From positions 947,160-1,011,159 of the forward strand of contig NC_015435.1 of NCBI RefSeq assembly GCF_000204925.1: 64,000 nucleotides of DNA, given 5' to 3'. This document shows positions 25,047 to 34,599 of the stretch, in pieces. The stretch is from Metallosphaera cuprina Ar-4. Its GTDB lineage: Archaea; Thermoproteota; Thermoprotei_A; Sulfolobales; Sulfolobaceae. The translations under genes were made by a program, and so were the position numbers. The number at the start of each line of letters is the position of its first letter. Position 1 is the first letter of the stretch. Under the pieces are notes generated by a model. It did not search any database and had not been told where the DNA came from. It was given only the letters and a program-made list of their open reading frames with translations.

Positions 25047-27368
25047 ATGAGTAAGGCTAACGTGAGAGCACCCCTAACCAAGTGGACCACCCTAGTGAGA
25101 GCTCTAGGGGCGATCGAGCTCTCCTTAATACTCACGATCTACCTGATACTTCATCTAGGTCCCTCCTTCATTAGTCCCACTCTCGTTCTGCTCACAATGT
25201 TGGCCATCGCTGGGCTAGCTAACAACGCCCCTAAGGTCTACGGGATAGTCCTTCTAAACTGGCTCCCGTTGCTCTTGCTTTTCAGGACGCTGTTAACCTC
25301 ACTCTCCTCTCCCTCAGATGTGATCCCCTTGGTTTACTCTATCCTCGCTCTAGGGGTCTCCGCTCACGTCTCACTTTCGCTCTACAGACCGAGGGGGAAG
25401 TTCTGGTTCAAGAGCAGGGCCAGGAGGAGAGCCTTGACTCTAGTTTACGCGCTCGCGTTCGTTATCTACACGCTGTTCGTTGAGCTCGCCGTGAGCGAGG
25501 TAAACTTGAATCCCACCGTGATCTACACGCTCGGTCCGATAAGCTTAACCTATGCCAACCTCTCCGTTCTCGTCCTCTCCTCGGTCGGCTTCACGCTCGC
25601 CCTCAGGGACAGCAGGGTGAGAGCCATCGATACCTTAAGGTCGGTGGGGCTAACCTATCCCGTTTTGATCTTAGCTTACGCTGGCTCAGCCTACCTACTT
25701 CAGCTCTTCCCAGTCAACTTCCTCAGCCTCGAGCAATCCGGCTACCTCACCTACCTCTCCGTCCTCTCCCTAACGTTGATCCCCATCTCCCTCGTCCTCA
25801 GGAGATCCGCAGCGTTCAGCCTGACCCTCTCGTCTGTCTCCCTAGCTTCAGCCCTAATCCTCTTCCTCATAAGGCAGGACTACCTCCTCCCACTAATTCT
25901 CATCGCGGGGGGAGCCTCAGTCTTACCTAGAGGTCTCAACGACGTCTCCAACGTAAAGTCCTACCTGATCTCTGCCCTATCCAGGTCCTCCTACTCGGAG
26001 GCCGCTGAGTACCTTCGCTACCTACCCTCTAACTTGGACGATCTGATCTGCAAGTTCTCCTCAGAGGGGAACTGCGAGGCCGTCATCTGGCTGATCAAGA
26101 ACGTAAACTCAATCAACTACGACGGCTGCCCTGACCTGAAGAAGGTGGTGGAGTGCGTAGTGAGCTCCAACGACGTCCCGGACTCGATCTACAAGCTGCT
26201 CACCGCGACTGAGAGGAGGGACAGGGAGGCAGCCGAGAGGCTAGCCGGGTTCATCCTGGCGAGGACCAGAGACCCCAAGTCGAAGGAGATAGCCAGGAAC
26301 GTCCTGTCCTCCACCCAGGAGCTCGAGAAGGCAAAGGCGTTGAACCTACCTCCTCTCTCCCAGTGGGACCCCTCCCTCTGGGTAGGTCAGGACTTGTACG
26401 GTTACAAGGTTAGCTCCGTGATAGGTAAGGGAGGTACATCTTACGTCCTCCTCGCTGAGAGGGAAGGGGCTAAGTACGCCGTGAAGGTACCGATAATAGA
26501 GCTAAGTCAGGGTAACGAGAGGACCAGAACGACTAAGCTCACGTTCCTGAGCGTAGCTAACGAGTCGGCCAAACTCCAAGAGGTCTCGACTAAGTCCGAG
26601 GAGACTGTTGGCCTTTACGGGATATTCATAGATAAGACTTCAATATATGAGATATTAAAAGGTAAGGCTGAGATCTACCTGAGGACTCCCCCGGCCATCG
26701 TCATGGAGTACATGGGTGGAGGTGACGCGGCCTCCCTCATGAAGGTGAAGGACGTGTTCTACTCCTCCAGGTGGGAGAGGATAGTCACCTTCATCCTCTT
26801 GAAGCTCGCGAGCGCACTCGAGGTAGTTCACTCCGAAGGGTACGTCCACCTGGACGTGAAGCCGCAGAACGTCTTCTTCTCCTCTAAGCCCGGCACTACT
26901 GGGGACGAGGTGCTCTCGAACCTGCTCTCTGGGAGGGTAAAGGTGAAGCTAGGAGATCTCGGCGCCTCAAAGAGGATAGGATCTAGCATAGACCAGTACA
27001 GTCCAGGATACTGCCCTGTGGATCAGATCGAGGCCATGGTCACGGGAGGGGGAGCTGATCCCAAGATGGACGTCTTTTCCCTAGGCGCCACTGGCTACAC
27101 CCTCCTGACAGGCTACGTCTTCAACACCTCTGAGCTGTACAAGCTTTTCGATGAGATCGCGTCTAATTACATTAGTGGGCGACCCTTTAAGGAGAGCTTA
27201 AGGAAAGCTCGCCTAATCTACGCAAATCACTACAGGACCCTCTCCTTACCAAACGTTAACCCATCCTTAAGTAAGCTGGTGAGAGATGCGGTTGACCCAG
27301 ATCCCAGGGTAAGACCAACGGCGAGCGAGCTTAAGTCCTCCCTCAACTCCCTACTTAGGGCGAATTGA
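25047..27368 (+). CDS. Membrane-anchored Ser/Thr protein kinase
   Basis: This 773-residue protein has about ten hydrophobic segments in residues 15-300, then a helical linker (~310-430, SEAAEYLRYLPSNLDDLICK). A eukaryotic-type kinase domain spans ~450-770. Kinase elements in order: glycine loop VIGKGGTSYVLLA, Lys in YAVKVP, hinge IVMEYMGGGDAA, catalytic loop HLDVKPQNVFF (HLD instead of HRD, Asp and Asn present), metal loop LGDLGASK (DLG instead of DFG), YSPGYCPVDQI and a final Arg in DPRVRPTASE. All catalytic residues are kept, so activity is likely. Related Sulfolobus kinases act in surface structure and starvation signalling. The next gene encodes a surface beta-helix protein. Confidence 0.88.
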   Translation: MSKANVRAPLTKWTTLVRALGAIELSLILTIYLILHLGPSFISPTLVLLTMLAIAGLANNAPKVYGIVLLNWLPLLLLFRTLLTSLSSPSDVIPLVYSILALGVSAHVSLSLYRPRGKFWFKSRARRRALTLVYALAFVIYTLFVELAVSEVNLNPTVIYTLGPISLTYANLSVLVLSSVGFTLALRDSRVRAIDTLRSVGLTYPVLILAYAGSAYLLQLFPVNFLSLEQSGYLTYLSVLSLTLIPISLVLRRSAAFSLTLSSVSLASALILFLIRQDYLLPLILIAGGASVLPRGLNDVSNVKSYLISALSRSSYSEAAEYLRYLPSNLDDLICKFSSEGNCEAVIWLIKNVNSINYDGCPDLKKVVECVVSSNDVPDSIYKLLTATERRDREAAERLAGFILARTRDPKSKEIARNVLSSTQELEKAKALNLPPLSQWDPSLWVGQDLYGYKVSSVIGKGGTSYVLLAEREGAKYAVKVPIIELSQGNERTRTTKLTFLSVANESAKLQEVSTKSEETVGLYGIFIDKTSIYEILKGKAEIYLRTPPAIVMEYMGGGDAASLMKVKDVFYSSRWERIVTFILLKLASALEVVHSEGYVHLDVKPQNVFFSSKPGTTGDEVLSNLLSGRVKVKLGDLGASKRIGSSIDQYSPGYCPVDQIEAMVTGGGADPKMDVFSLGATGYTLLTGYVFNTSELYKLFDEIASNYISGRPFKESLRKARLIYANHYRTLSLPNVNPSLSKLVRDAVDPDPRVRPTASELKSSLNSLLRAN

Positions 27369-27470
27369 ACCTAAACCGTATCGGAGCTCACGTTGAAAGT
27401 TGTTTCTGTTTTAAAGAATTTTTCTAAAAAGGTTTATAAATCACGATCTTTCACTAAAATTAGAGACCTA

Positions 27471-29279
27471 ATGAAAGGCTTAACTCTAGTGGCACTCGTT
27501 CTCATCTCCCTGGTCGTACCGTTAACCTCGGTTCTATCAATCGGGGCCACCCAGACCTTCACTACTATCTACATACTTCCTAACGGAACGGTCTCCCCAT
27601 CGAAAGCCCCCATCTTTGACTCCAACGGGGTGTATTACGTTGAGAGCTACATGAGGCTCACGGGGAAAGTAGGGATAGTCATAGAGAGGGGAGGGATCAC
27701 CCTCTCAGGGAGCGGGTTTCAGATAGAGGGTACGGGAGGGAACTACGGCATAGAGGTTAACGGAGTGAATAACGTCACAATAAATTCCCTTGTTATGAAC
27801 GGGTTCAACGTGAGCTTCCTGGCTTATCGATCCTCTCACCTCACCTTTCAAAACAACTTCATCCAGAACTCAACGTACGGCGTAGTCCTTATGGACTCAA
27901 ACTACTCATCGATAAGCTCAAACACGTTTAGCAACCTCTTAACCTCAGTCAACTTGATCTCTAGTTACTTCAACTCAGTTAATCACAACGGGATAGAGGG
28001 GATGGGACCCTACGGGATCGAGATCCTTCAAGGAGGGAACAACTCTATCTCAGGGAACAAGATCAGGAACGGGATTACGATCGAGGACTCTCTCTTCAAC
28101 AGCGTAACCGGAAACGAGTTGATCTCCTCCGGCACTGCGGTTAACCTGCTCTCCTCAAGTTACAACAGGATCTCAAACAACACGATAAGTTACTCGAACG
28201 GGATATCTCTAAATTCGAGCTCGCACAACTACGTATCTCTAAACTCCATAAGCTCGGTCTCAAGGGGACTGGTCCTCTACGACTCAAGCTACAATAACGT
28301 TTCGCACAACAAGATCCTGAACTTGAGCCTGGTGGGCCTTCTCATGAACCTAGGGCAAAACAATTTGGTGGAGGGAAACGTGATCTTCATGGGGAACACT
28401 GGTCTTATCCTTAATGACTCCAGTTCTAACTCGATAGTCAACAACAGCCTCATCGAGTTAAGAGGAGGGATCCACATCAACCTAAGTTCTAACAACGTGG
28501 TGGAGGGAAACGAGATCACCTTAATTAAACCTAACGCGATGGCGATCTCAGATTTGAACCTTAACGAAAGTTCAGATGGGGTGGGCGTGCTCGTCTCCCA
28601 GGGTTACAACAACGAGATCGTGGACAACACGATAAGAGAGACCTACCTAGCGTTTCTCCTCTCCTCAGACAGTTACGACGTCATATCAGGTAACTCGGTG
28701 ACTTCAAGCGAGCTCGGTATCTCGCTCACGAACTCGAATCACGACGACTTGACTGGAAACAGGATGAGCGTAGCTTTAACTCAGATCTACCTCTACCGCT
28801 CAGACTCTAACGACATAACGAAGAACGTCCTGAACGAGGGAGCGTACGGCATGAAGTTCAACCTTTCGAACCTAAACGACGTGATGACAAACTTGATAAA
28901 TCGTACCTTCTACGGTCTCTACTTCTACCGGAGCGACCAGAACGAGATATCAGGCAACTCGATCTACAGCAACTTCACAGTCACGCAGATCTCTAGCCAG
29001 AACTACTTCTCCAACAACGTGTTAGAGAACGGATCTAACTTTAACGTATCTAAAGTGGAGAACAGCACTGGGGTCCCCACTAAGGGCACTAACGAGAGCG
29101 TACCGAGCGAGAACGCAACCGTCCAGAAGGGTGGAGTGACTGAAACCTCAAACGTCACAAACGTGAGCTCGCCAAGACCAATCATAGGGTCACCCAATGA
29201 GAGCACCTTCCTCCTCCCTTTGATTTTAGGGGTCGCGTTCTTGGCGAGTTTCATAGTTCGTATCGTGAAGAAGTTCTAA
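27471..29279 (+). CDS. NosD-like right-handed beta-helix surface protein
   Basis: This protein is about 602 residues from the ATG at 27471. An upstream TTG at 27393 extends the frame, but the TATA box GTTTATAAATC (about 27431) would place the transcript start near 27460, and the signal peptide begins at this ATG (MKGLTLVALVLISLVVPLTS). The body is built of repeated ~22-residue parallel beta-helix rungs of the type NSISGNKIRNG, YNRISNNTIS, NNVVEGNEIT (PbH1/NosD repeats), with abundant N-glycosylation sites. A C-terminal helix (LLPLILGVAFLASFIVRIV) anchors it. Such proteins often bind or modify carbohydrate; the specific role is unknown. It lies 100 bases after the kinase gene. Confidence 0.8.
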   Translation: MKGLTLVALVLISLVVPLTSVLSIGATQTFTTIYILPNGTVSPSKAPIFDSNGVYYVESYMRLTGKVGIVIERGGITLSGSGFQIEGTGGNYGIEVNGVNNVTINSLVMNGFNVSFLAYRSSHLTFQNNFIQNSTYGVVLMDSNYSSISSNTFSNLLTSVNLISSYFNSVNHNGIEGMGPYGIEILQGGNNSISGNKIRNGITIEDSLFNSVTGNELISSGTAVNLLSSSYNRISNNTISYSNGISLNSSSHNYVSLNSISSVSRGLVLYDSSYNNVSHNKILNLSLVGLLMNLGQNNLVEGNVIFMGNTGLILNDSSSNSIVNNSLIELRGGIHINLSSNNVVEGNEITLIKPNAMAISDLNLNESSDGVGVLVSQGYNNEIVDNTIRETYLAFLLSSDSYDVISGNSVTSSELGISLTNSNHDDLTGNRMSVALTQIYLYRSDSNDITKNVLNEGAYGMKFNLSNLNDVMTNLINRTFYGLYFYRSDQNEISGNSIYSNFTVTQISSQNYFSNNVLENGSNFNVSKVENSTGVPTKGTNESVPSENATVQKGGVTETSNVTNVSSPRPIIGSPNESTFLLPLILGVAFLASFIVRIVKKF

Positions 29280-29404
29280 TCACGTTCCAAGGACCGAGCC
29301 CTTCCTCCTATCTGTTACTCCCCACGAGCCTCTGCAATCTCAACCCACTTTGATCCTAATAGCTAAGGCCTAGGTTTAAATAAAGCGTTATACAAACTTT
29401 AATC

Positions 29405-29632
29405 ATGTTAAGAAGAACTTTATTAAAGTGCGAAGTATGTGGGGAGGTCTTTAGCGTTAATTCGTTGTATTACCAGCATAAAGTTTTGCAACATTCTAAA
29501 TATAACCTAGTAAGGGAAGACGGTTACGAATGCCCAGTACGTCACGAGAAGAGAAAACGAACGCCCACTCTAATCACTCACATAGGTCTTCAACACTTAA
29601 ATGAACCGATTAGAGTGGAGGTCACTCAATAA
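29405..29632 (+). CDS. Small C2H2-type zinc-finger protein
   Basis: This 75-residue protein has an N-terminal CEVCGEVFSVNSLYYQHKVLQH, a C-X2-C-X12-H-X4-H finger. A second, looser unit is YECPVRHEKRKRTPTLITHIGLQH. It probably binds DNA or another protein in the cytoplasm and may be a regulator. A TATA box GTTTAAATAAAG (about 29374-29385) 20-30 bases upstream supports the ATG. It is a stand-alone gene. Confidence 0.7.
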   Translation: MLRRTLLKCEVCGEVFSVNSLYYQHKVLQHSKYNLVREDGYECPVRHEKRKRTPTLITHIGLQHLNEPIRVEVTQ

Positions 29633-29698
29633 CTTAAAAGTTAGTTACGCTAACGTCTTAGCGACTCCCTTTTTAAGCTGTTTCATCGGTTACAGATC

Positions 29699-30058
29699 AT
29701 GATAAAGGTGATCGTGATAAAGCTGAAGAGGGTTTACGAACCCGTCGATAAGGATGATGGGATAAGGGTACTAGTGGACAGGCTATGGCCCAGAGGCGTT
29801 AGTAAGAGTAAGGTTGACGTGTGGCTTAAAGACGTTGCTCCCAGTGAGGACTTGAGGAGGTGGTTCAACCACGATCCAAGCAAATGGGAGGAGTTTAAGA
29901 GGAGGTACTTTGACGAGTTGGATAAAAATCCTAAAATTGAGATACTATTACAATTAATCAGGAAAAATACTAACGTGACTTTGGTCTACGCCTCTAAATC
30001 ACCTTACAACAACGCAGTTGCATTAAAAGAATACCTTGAGAAGCTATTAAAACCGTGA
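29699..30058 (+). CDS. DUF488 family protein (YeaO-like)
   Basis: This 119-residue protein has family landmarks [27 protein letters not shown] near the N terminus, then [18 protein letters not shown] and the late VTLVYASKS. These match DUF488/YeaO proteins, which are widespread and of unknown biochemical function. There are no membrane segments. The following regulator gene starts inside its stop codon (GTGA overlap), so the two are very likely co-transcribed. Confidence 0.85.
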   Translation: MIKVIVIKLKRVYEPVDKDDGIRVLVDRLWPRGVSKSKVDVWLKDVAPSEDLRRWFNHDPSKWEEFKRRYFDELDKNPKIEILLQLIRKNTNVTLVYASKSPYNNAVALKEYLEKLLKP

Positions 30059-30690
30059 TTTACCAACGTGACAATGTGCGTAAGACACCCTTTGAGGTCA
30101 CAGTTCTAATAGAAGATCATCCTTGTGAAGCAATGAGGGTGATCTCGCAAACCGGTATGAAGGCCAGCGTTGAGAACGTTAAGTTGAGAGAACAAACGAC
30201 GGATCACGTAGTCGTTTTTGAAAAAGAGATTGAGAAGAACGATATATTGAAATTAAAGTCTAATAATCTCAAAGTATTAAGACTAACCGATAGAAAGGTT
30301 TGGGTAAGAACTAACGGTTGCGCGGTCTGTAAGACACTTTACGCCTCTGATGTCGTCGTGGAGAAGGTTAAAGTGATTAAGGAGAGGAACTTGTTGTACA
30401 CCTTGCTAGTACCTAATAACTCCTCTTTGAAGGAATTGTTGTATAACCTTTCACAGAATAAGTTGAAGGTAACGGTCCTGAACGTTTCAGAGATATCAGA
30501 TACAGAATTAACTGAAAGACAATTAGAAATATTAAAATTGGCATATAAATTAGGATACTTTAATGATGATAGGAAGATAACTCTAACTCAGTTGGCGGAG
30601 AAGTTAGGCGTTTCCGCTCCGACTTTAGAGGAGATATTGCGTAGGGCCTCAAGAAAATCAGTTAAATATTATTTGGACAGACACACGTAA
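30055..30690 (+). CDS. HTH_10 (bacterio-opsin activator type) transcriptional regulator
   Basis: This 211-residue protein has a C-terminal HTH_10 domain from about residue 152 ([18 protein letters not shown] followed by [20 protein letters not shown] and [13 protein letters not shown]). The N-terminal ~140 residues hold a Cys pair (NGCAVCKTL near residue 85) and resemble the ligand- or metal-sensing part of Bat-like regulators. A GTG start overlaps the DUF488 stop by four bases, which suggests the pair works together, perhaps with the regulator controlling this operon. The effector is unknown. Confidence 0.8.
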   Translation: MIYQRDNVRKTPFEVTVLIEDHPCEAMRVISQTGMKASVENVKLREQTTDHVVVFEKEIEKNDILKLKSNNLKVLRLTDRKVWVRTNGCAVCKTLYASDVVVEKVKVIKERNLLYTLLVPNNSSLKELLYNLSQNKLKVTVLNVSEISDTELTERQLEILKLAYKLGYFNDDRKITLTQLAEKLGVSAPTLEEILRRASRKSVKYYLDRHT

Positions 30691-31191
30691 CGTGTTTCAT
30701 TCCTTTCATGAAAACTAAATATTTTCACCTTCGATACTAATTGTTCAAGAGTAAAGATCGTCATTAACCTTCAGCTTTTTGGGGAAAATGAGTTAACTTA
30801 ACGATGGAGGCTTTAAGATCCCTCGCTGGTACAAGGGCAAGCGTTGGTACGTGTCCTACAACGCGTGCGCTCACTAAACGGATTCGTCTCTTTAGGATAT
30901 ATTAGAGTAGTTTAAGCTGGAATGACGTAACGCATGAGCGTACTAGATCTGCACCAAACAGTACCGTGAACGCCTAGGCCTTCGATGGATTTTTGGTTCT
31001 TAAACTTTGGCCCCTCACGTTTCTCATCACCTAGTCTAAATTCCAACGCGTTCGTTTTGTCTGCCGGACGCGTGATCTCTCGATCAAACGAGTTGCCTAA
31101 TACATTAGGTATAGTGAGCGATTTCTTCCCATCTTGAGCACTTTAACACCTTAGGTTAACCACTTTTTTGATCCCAGGATAAAGGAACTGC
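30691..31191. other. Gene-free stretch
   Basis: No gene was recognised. An inverted repeat CCTAATACATTAGG (31096-31109) lies about 85 bases before the next start. ATGAGCGTACTAGATCT at 30933-30949 is identical to the first 17 bases of crtZ from its ATG but leads nowhere. Confidence 0.4.
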
Positions 31192-31629
31192 GTGGCAAAA
31201 ATGATTCAACATCAAGTTTACCCATTGGCAAAGGAGAAAGTGATAATTGACAAGACTTTAGAGGTGCCTATAGGAGGCACAACGTTCTACTTCGACATAC
31301 CTAGTAATCCAATGGTGTACGTTAGCGAATCGAATGGAATAATATACGTAAACGGTTCCTCATATTGGGAAACTCAATTATACATGCTTAGAGATCTAAA
31401 GGACGAATTCACATATCAAGTATTGGAGTTAGGTAAATCTATAGGGAAAAACATCATAAAGATAAGAGACGTTCTATTAGGAACTGACAGTAAAAGACAT
31501 GTAGAGAAAAGAAAGTTCTACATTAAAATTGATGATATAGAGATTGGTTTCTATTACAACCTTTATCTACCAGATGGCTCGAGGAACGGGATAATAGAGA
31601 TTGCCCCTTATTACAAACATGAGAGTTAA
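31192..31629 (+). CDS. Hypothetical protein
   Basis: This 145-residue soluble protein starts at GTG 31192, with an ATG three codons later as an alternative. It alternates beta strands (GGTTFYFDIPSNPMVYV, GIIYVNGSSYWET, KFYIKIDDIEIGFYYNLYLP) with one charged helix (YMLRDLKDEFTYQVLELGKS). It could be a small ligand-binding or hydrolase-associated fold, but no family is recognised. Codon use is AT-rich. It is followed by an amidohydrolase pseudogene, so it may be the survivor of a damaged cluster. Confidence 0.5.
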   Translation: MAKMIQHQVYPLAKEKVIIDKTLEVPIGGTTFYFDIPSNPMVYVSESNGIIYVNGSSYWETQLYMLRDLKDEFTYQVLELGKSIGKNIIKIRDVLLGTDSKRHVEKRKFYIKIDDIEIGFYYNLYLPDGSRNGIIEIAPYYKHES

Positions 31630-31689
31630 ATTAATTCAGTGGTAATCTTGAGGACCCTCTTTGATCTTGACCGTGAGTCATGAGAAGCT

Positions 31690-32175
31690 AAAAAATCTAG
31701 TTATGTGTGATGAGATTAAGGAGCGTGCCTGTAAATCTCATTCAATGCGTATAGCGAGGAAGGTGAATCAAAGGATTTACTTTATATTTACGAACAGAAG
31801 GTCACGCCAGTTATGATAAACTGACGCTAGCATTGGAGCTAAAGGCAGGAATGAATGAGCTGGACCCTACCTGTGTAGGTGACGTTGCAAAGGATTTTCC
31901 TAAAATCGTGCCCATGCTGTAAGGCCAATTTGATTTTCTACTGCTCTCCACATGACAAGACTCATAAACAGCGCTTATCTAGAAATGTTCAATACCTCCT
32001 AAAGATATTTTAAAGTGTAAGCCTAGGCTTAGGAAGTTTCAGATAAGGTGATTTACGGAAGCGATTTCCCGCACTCAATGGACTAGATTTGGCTGAACAC
32101 GCTTACCAGGTTTATAATGAAATCAAAGACGAGAAAGTAGCAAGGGATAACGCTAAGAGAAACATTGAAGATTGA
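31690..32175 (+). pseudogene. Decayed amidohydrolase (metal-dependent TIM-barrel hydrolase)
   Basis: Fragments in different frames line up with the amidohydrolase_2 family: AYSEEGESKDLLYIYEQK near 31745, LTLALELKAGMNELDP near 31825, FPKIVPML near 31900, VIYGSDFPHSMD near 32047 (the typical GSDFPH metal-site strand), and AEHAYQVYNEIKDEK plus RDNAKRNIED closing at 32173. At least three stops or frameshifts interrupt it. The fragment order is right, so this is a recent ruin and not random similarity. Confidence 0.65.
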
Positions 32176-32271
32176 CAAGCGTATAGGTAAATAGGAGGGG
32201 AAAAAGATATAATTATTTATATTGTTTTTACATTAGAAAGTTTTTTAAAGTTTCTCGCACAGTTATCTGTT

Positions 32272-32643
32272 ATGGCAGGGCAAATAGATGTCGTTCAAAT
32301 AGCTAGGTTAAGTGAAAGGGAAAGAGAGTCCACAATGAGGAGCCTATTTCAACAATTGCTCGCTCTAAACGACGATCAGAAACTATCTACGTTAAAGGGT
32401 TTAGTTAAGGAAATGGGGGAGAAGGCTAACGATGAAGAATACATTAACCTTTGTAAGACAAACATGAAATTAGCATCGACTTTGTCAGACGATATGCTGA
32501 AGGTCTTCCTTAAGATTAGGTTACAAGCTTCCGCTGAACTGCCTAAGAACATTCACGACAGAGATATGAACATGATAAATAGGGCATTAGCGTTAGTAGA
32601 ACCTTCAATTAGAGAAAAAATACAAAGAAATATGCCTAGTTAG
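32272..32643 (+). CDS. Hypothetical helical protein
   Basis: This 123-residue protein is almost wholly helical and charged: ARLSERERESTMRSLFQQLL, DDQKLSTLKGLVKEMGEKA, DDMLKVFLKIRLQASAELPK and EPSIREKIQRNM. No membrane segments or catalytic motifs are seen. A TATA-like TTTTTTAAAGTTT about 24-36 bases before the ATG supports leaderless expression. It lies near the SQR-like enzyme and a sulfur-linked region; a link is only positional. The family is not recognised. Confidence 0.55.
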   Translation: MAGQIDVVQIARLSERERESTMRSLFQQLLALNDDQKLSTLKGLVKEMGEKANDEEYINLCKTNMKLASTLSDDMLKVFLKIRLQASAELPKNIHDRDMNMINRALALVEPSIREKIQRNMPS

Positions 32644-32815
32644 AATAGCGTAAATCATCAATTCGCTAACAGTTGGGTGCTACCTCAACTCAATCCATAC
32701 AATATTATTCAGGACTAATTTAGAAATCATTTACAGCACTAAAATCTTTGCCAGCATAATGGTATAATAAACCACTTCAATCGGTATTGTAGCTTTTAAC
32801 TGACCACTGATCGTA

Positions 32816-33150
32816 TCAGTTTGTCCACTTCAGGAGATTCGTCATTGCTAGACCAGTATATAGGTTCCAAGTTTTATCAGAAATCCAAAATAGAGGTAGG
32901 TCTACTAACAATCTGCTCGGAAACGTGCTAGCAACGTCATCTCTATTATTGGGAGCATAAATGGTTTTTGCAATCGGATCGCTGCAGAGGACATCTCCTC
33001 TAGAGACGTTCCTGAGTTCGACATTAGACACTGCGATAAACATACTTTTGTCCAAGTTTTTAATCTCGTTACTAACACGCCCTGATAATTATACGTTTCA
33101 ACGTTGAGCTTATTCTTGATCCCGTTAAACTCTCTAAACTCACAGCTACA
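32816..33150 (-). pseudogene. Possible decayed gene of unknown family
   Basis: On the minus strand, REFNGIKNKLNVETYNYQG and VLVTRLKTWTK in one frame appears to continue after a shift near 33050 as MFIAVSNVELRNVSRGDVLC and then VDLPLFWISDKTWNLYTG, closing at 32816. The composition is protein-like and both parts are in the right order. No family is recognised, and the 32644-33212 interval holds nothing else I can assign. Confidence 0.3.
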
Positions 33151-33212
33151 AAGGCTAGATATTAAGTTGAAGTATAAGATTTTTTACTTCAAAAATCTGT
33201 CTCATTAAAAAA

Positions 33213-34388
33213 TTAAATAACCTTATAACCAAATAACCTTTCTAAATACGCTTGTTCCCATCTATCTTTCTGCAAAGTGTAGTCCCTCTTTAACTGAGGG
33301 TCTTTAGCTGGCTTAGGAGGTTGAGTAGTTAAATCCATTTGGAATTGTAAGCTTAAAGTCTCTAGCTTACCCTCTAAATTACCCATGTAAGCCCAGCCTA
33401 CGAATGCGTACTGAACTGGAACCTTTTCTGAAACCTCTTCCATTTCTAATATCTTATTAGCTGCAAACATAGAGCTCTCAAAGGCTATTTCTTGGTTCTT
33501 AGGGAAAGGTAACTTAGCTGCGTCTCCAGCTGATAAGACGTCGTCGTACTTAGGGTGTCTTAAATCTTGAGGAGATCTAACGTCAACGAAAGGAGATCCT
33601 AGACCGGCCTCCTCAATAAACTTAGGAGCCCTATTTGGTTCTAACATTGCTAAAACTGTGAAATTGAACTTCTCACCAGATTTCGTAACAACGTAGCTTT
33701 CACCCATCTCTACTATCTCTTGTCCGGTCACCAATTGTATTCCAGCCTTATCATAAGTCTCTTTAACGACATCTGCAATAAATGGAGGCTGTGTCTTATC
33801 GTTAGCGTCTATGTGAATGACCTTAAACTTTTCTCTAACTCCTCTATTCTTTAGAACAGTGTGAGCCAAAAGCGCCGTTTCGGTAGGAGCTGGAGCACAT
33901 CTATAAGGCGCTTTAGGAGCGTAAACAACAAGACTTCCCTCGTTTTCAGTCCATAATCTTTGCCTTAACACGTTAACTCTACCAGGATCGTAAACCGTCG
34001 TGTTCTTCCAAGCATATTTATCATATCCGTTTATTGAGGAGCCGTCGTAGACTATACCAGGTGTTAACACTAAATAATCATAACTTAACTCCTTTACCTT
34101 ATTACCCATGGATGATTCCGCTAAATACACCCTCCTATTATCTGGATCTATTTTGTATACGTTACCGATAATTACTTTAACTCCCTTTTTTCCAACTTCC
34201 TCATAACCTCTGATTATCCTATCGTATTGCTGCTCCTTCGTTAAGATCAACGGTCTAGACGGCCCTGCAAAATAAAAGTCTTCCTTATTTATCACGGTTA
34301 TTTCCTTATCTTTTAATTTCTCAGCTAACGTGTTAACGATTCCCATCCCCGCTATTCCGCCACCTACAATAACAATTTTCTTACTCAT
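33213..34388 (-). CDS. Sulfide:quinone oxidoreductase-like flavoprotein
   Basis: This 391-residue NAD(P)/FAD-dependent pyridine nucleotide-disulfide oxidoreductase is closest in layout to sulfide:quinone reductases and flavocytochrome c sulfide dehydrogenases. It has the FAD-binding [22 protein letters not shown] motif [32 protein letters not shown] and the second FAD motif [16 protein letters not shown]. The C-terminal part has [15 protein letters not shown]164 in YRCAPAP matches the first redox Cys of SQR, but it is the only Cys in the protein, so the usual trisulfide bridge cannot form. A sulfur or quinone-linked oxidoreductase is likely; classical SQR activity is doubtful. A TetR gene lies 211 bases upstream in the same direction. 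Confidence 0.75.
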   Translation of the reverse strand: MSKKIVIVGGGIAGMGIVNTLAEKLKDKEITVINKEDFYFAGPSRPLILTKEQQYDRIIRGYEEVGKKGVKVIIGNVYKIDPDNRRVYLAESSMGNKVKELSYDYLVLTPGIVYDGSSINGYDKYAWKNTTVYDPGRVNVLRQRLWTENEGSLVVYAPKAPYRCAPAPTETALLAHTVLKNRGVREKFKVIHIDANDKTQPPFIADVVKETYDKAGIQLVTGQEIVEMGESYVVTKSGEKFNFTVLAMLEPNRAPKFIEEAGLGSPFVDVRSPQDLRHPKYDDVLSAGDAAKLPFPKNQEIAFESSMFAANKILEMEEVSEKVPVQYAFVGWAYMGNLEGKLETLSLQFQMDLTTQPPKPAKDPQLKRDYTLQKDRWEQAYLERLFGYKVI

Positions 34389-34599
34389 AGTTTACCGTTT
34401 TTCTTTAACGGTATTTAAGAATTTATCCAATGAAATATAGTAGAAAACTTTTTTAGTTGAAATACAATAAAGTTAATGATATACTTCAATTAAATAATGA
34501 TAATATTGATTATCTAAAGTATTTATATATTTTAATGAAAGTACGCGTTTAATAGAATTTTAAAACCTTAAAAAGTTATGATTTATGTTTTATTCTCTA

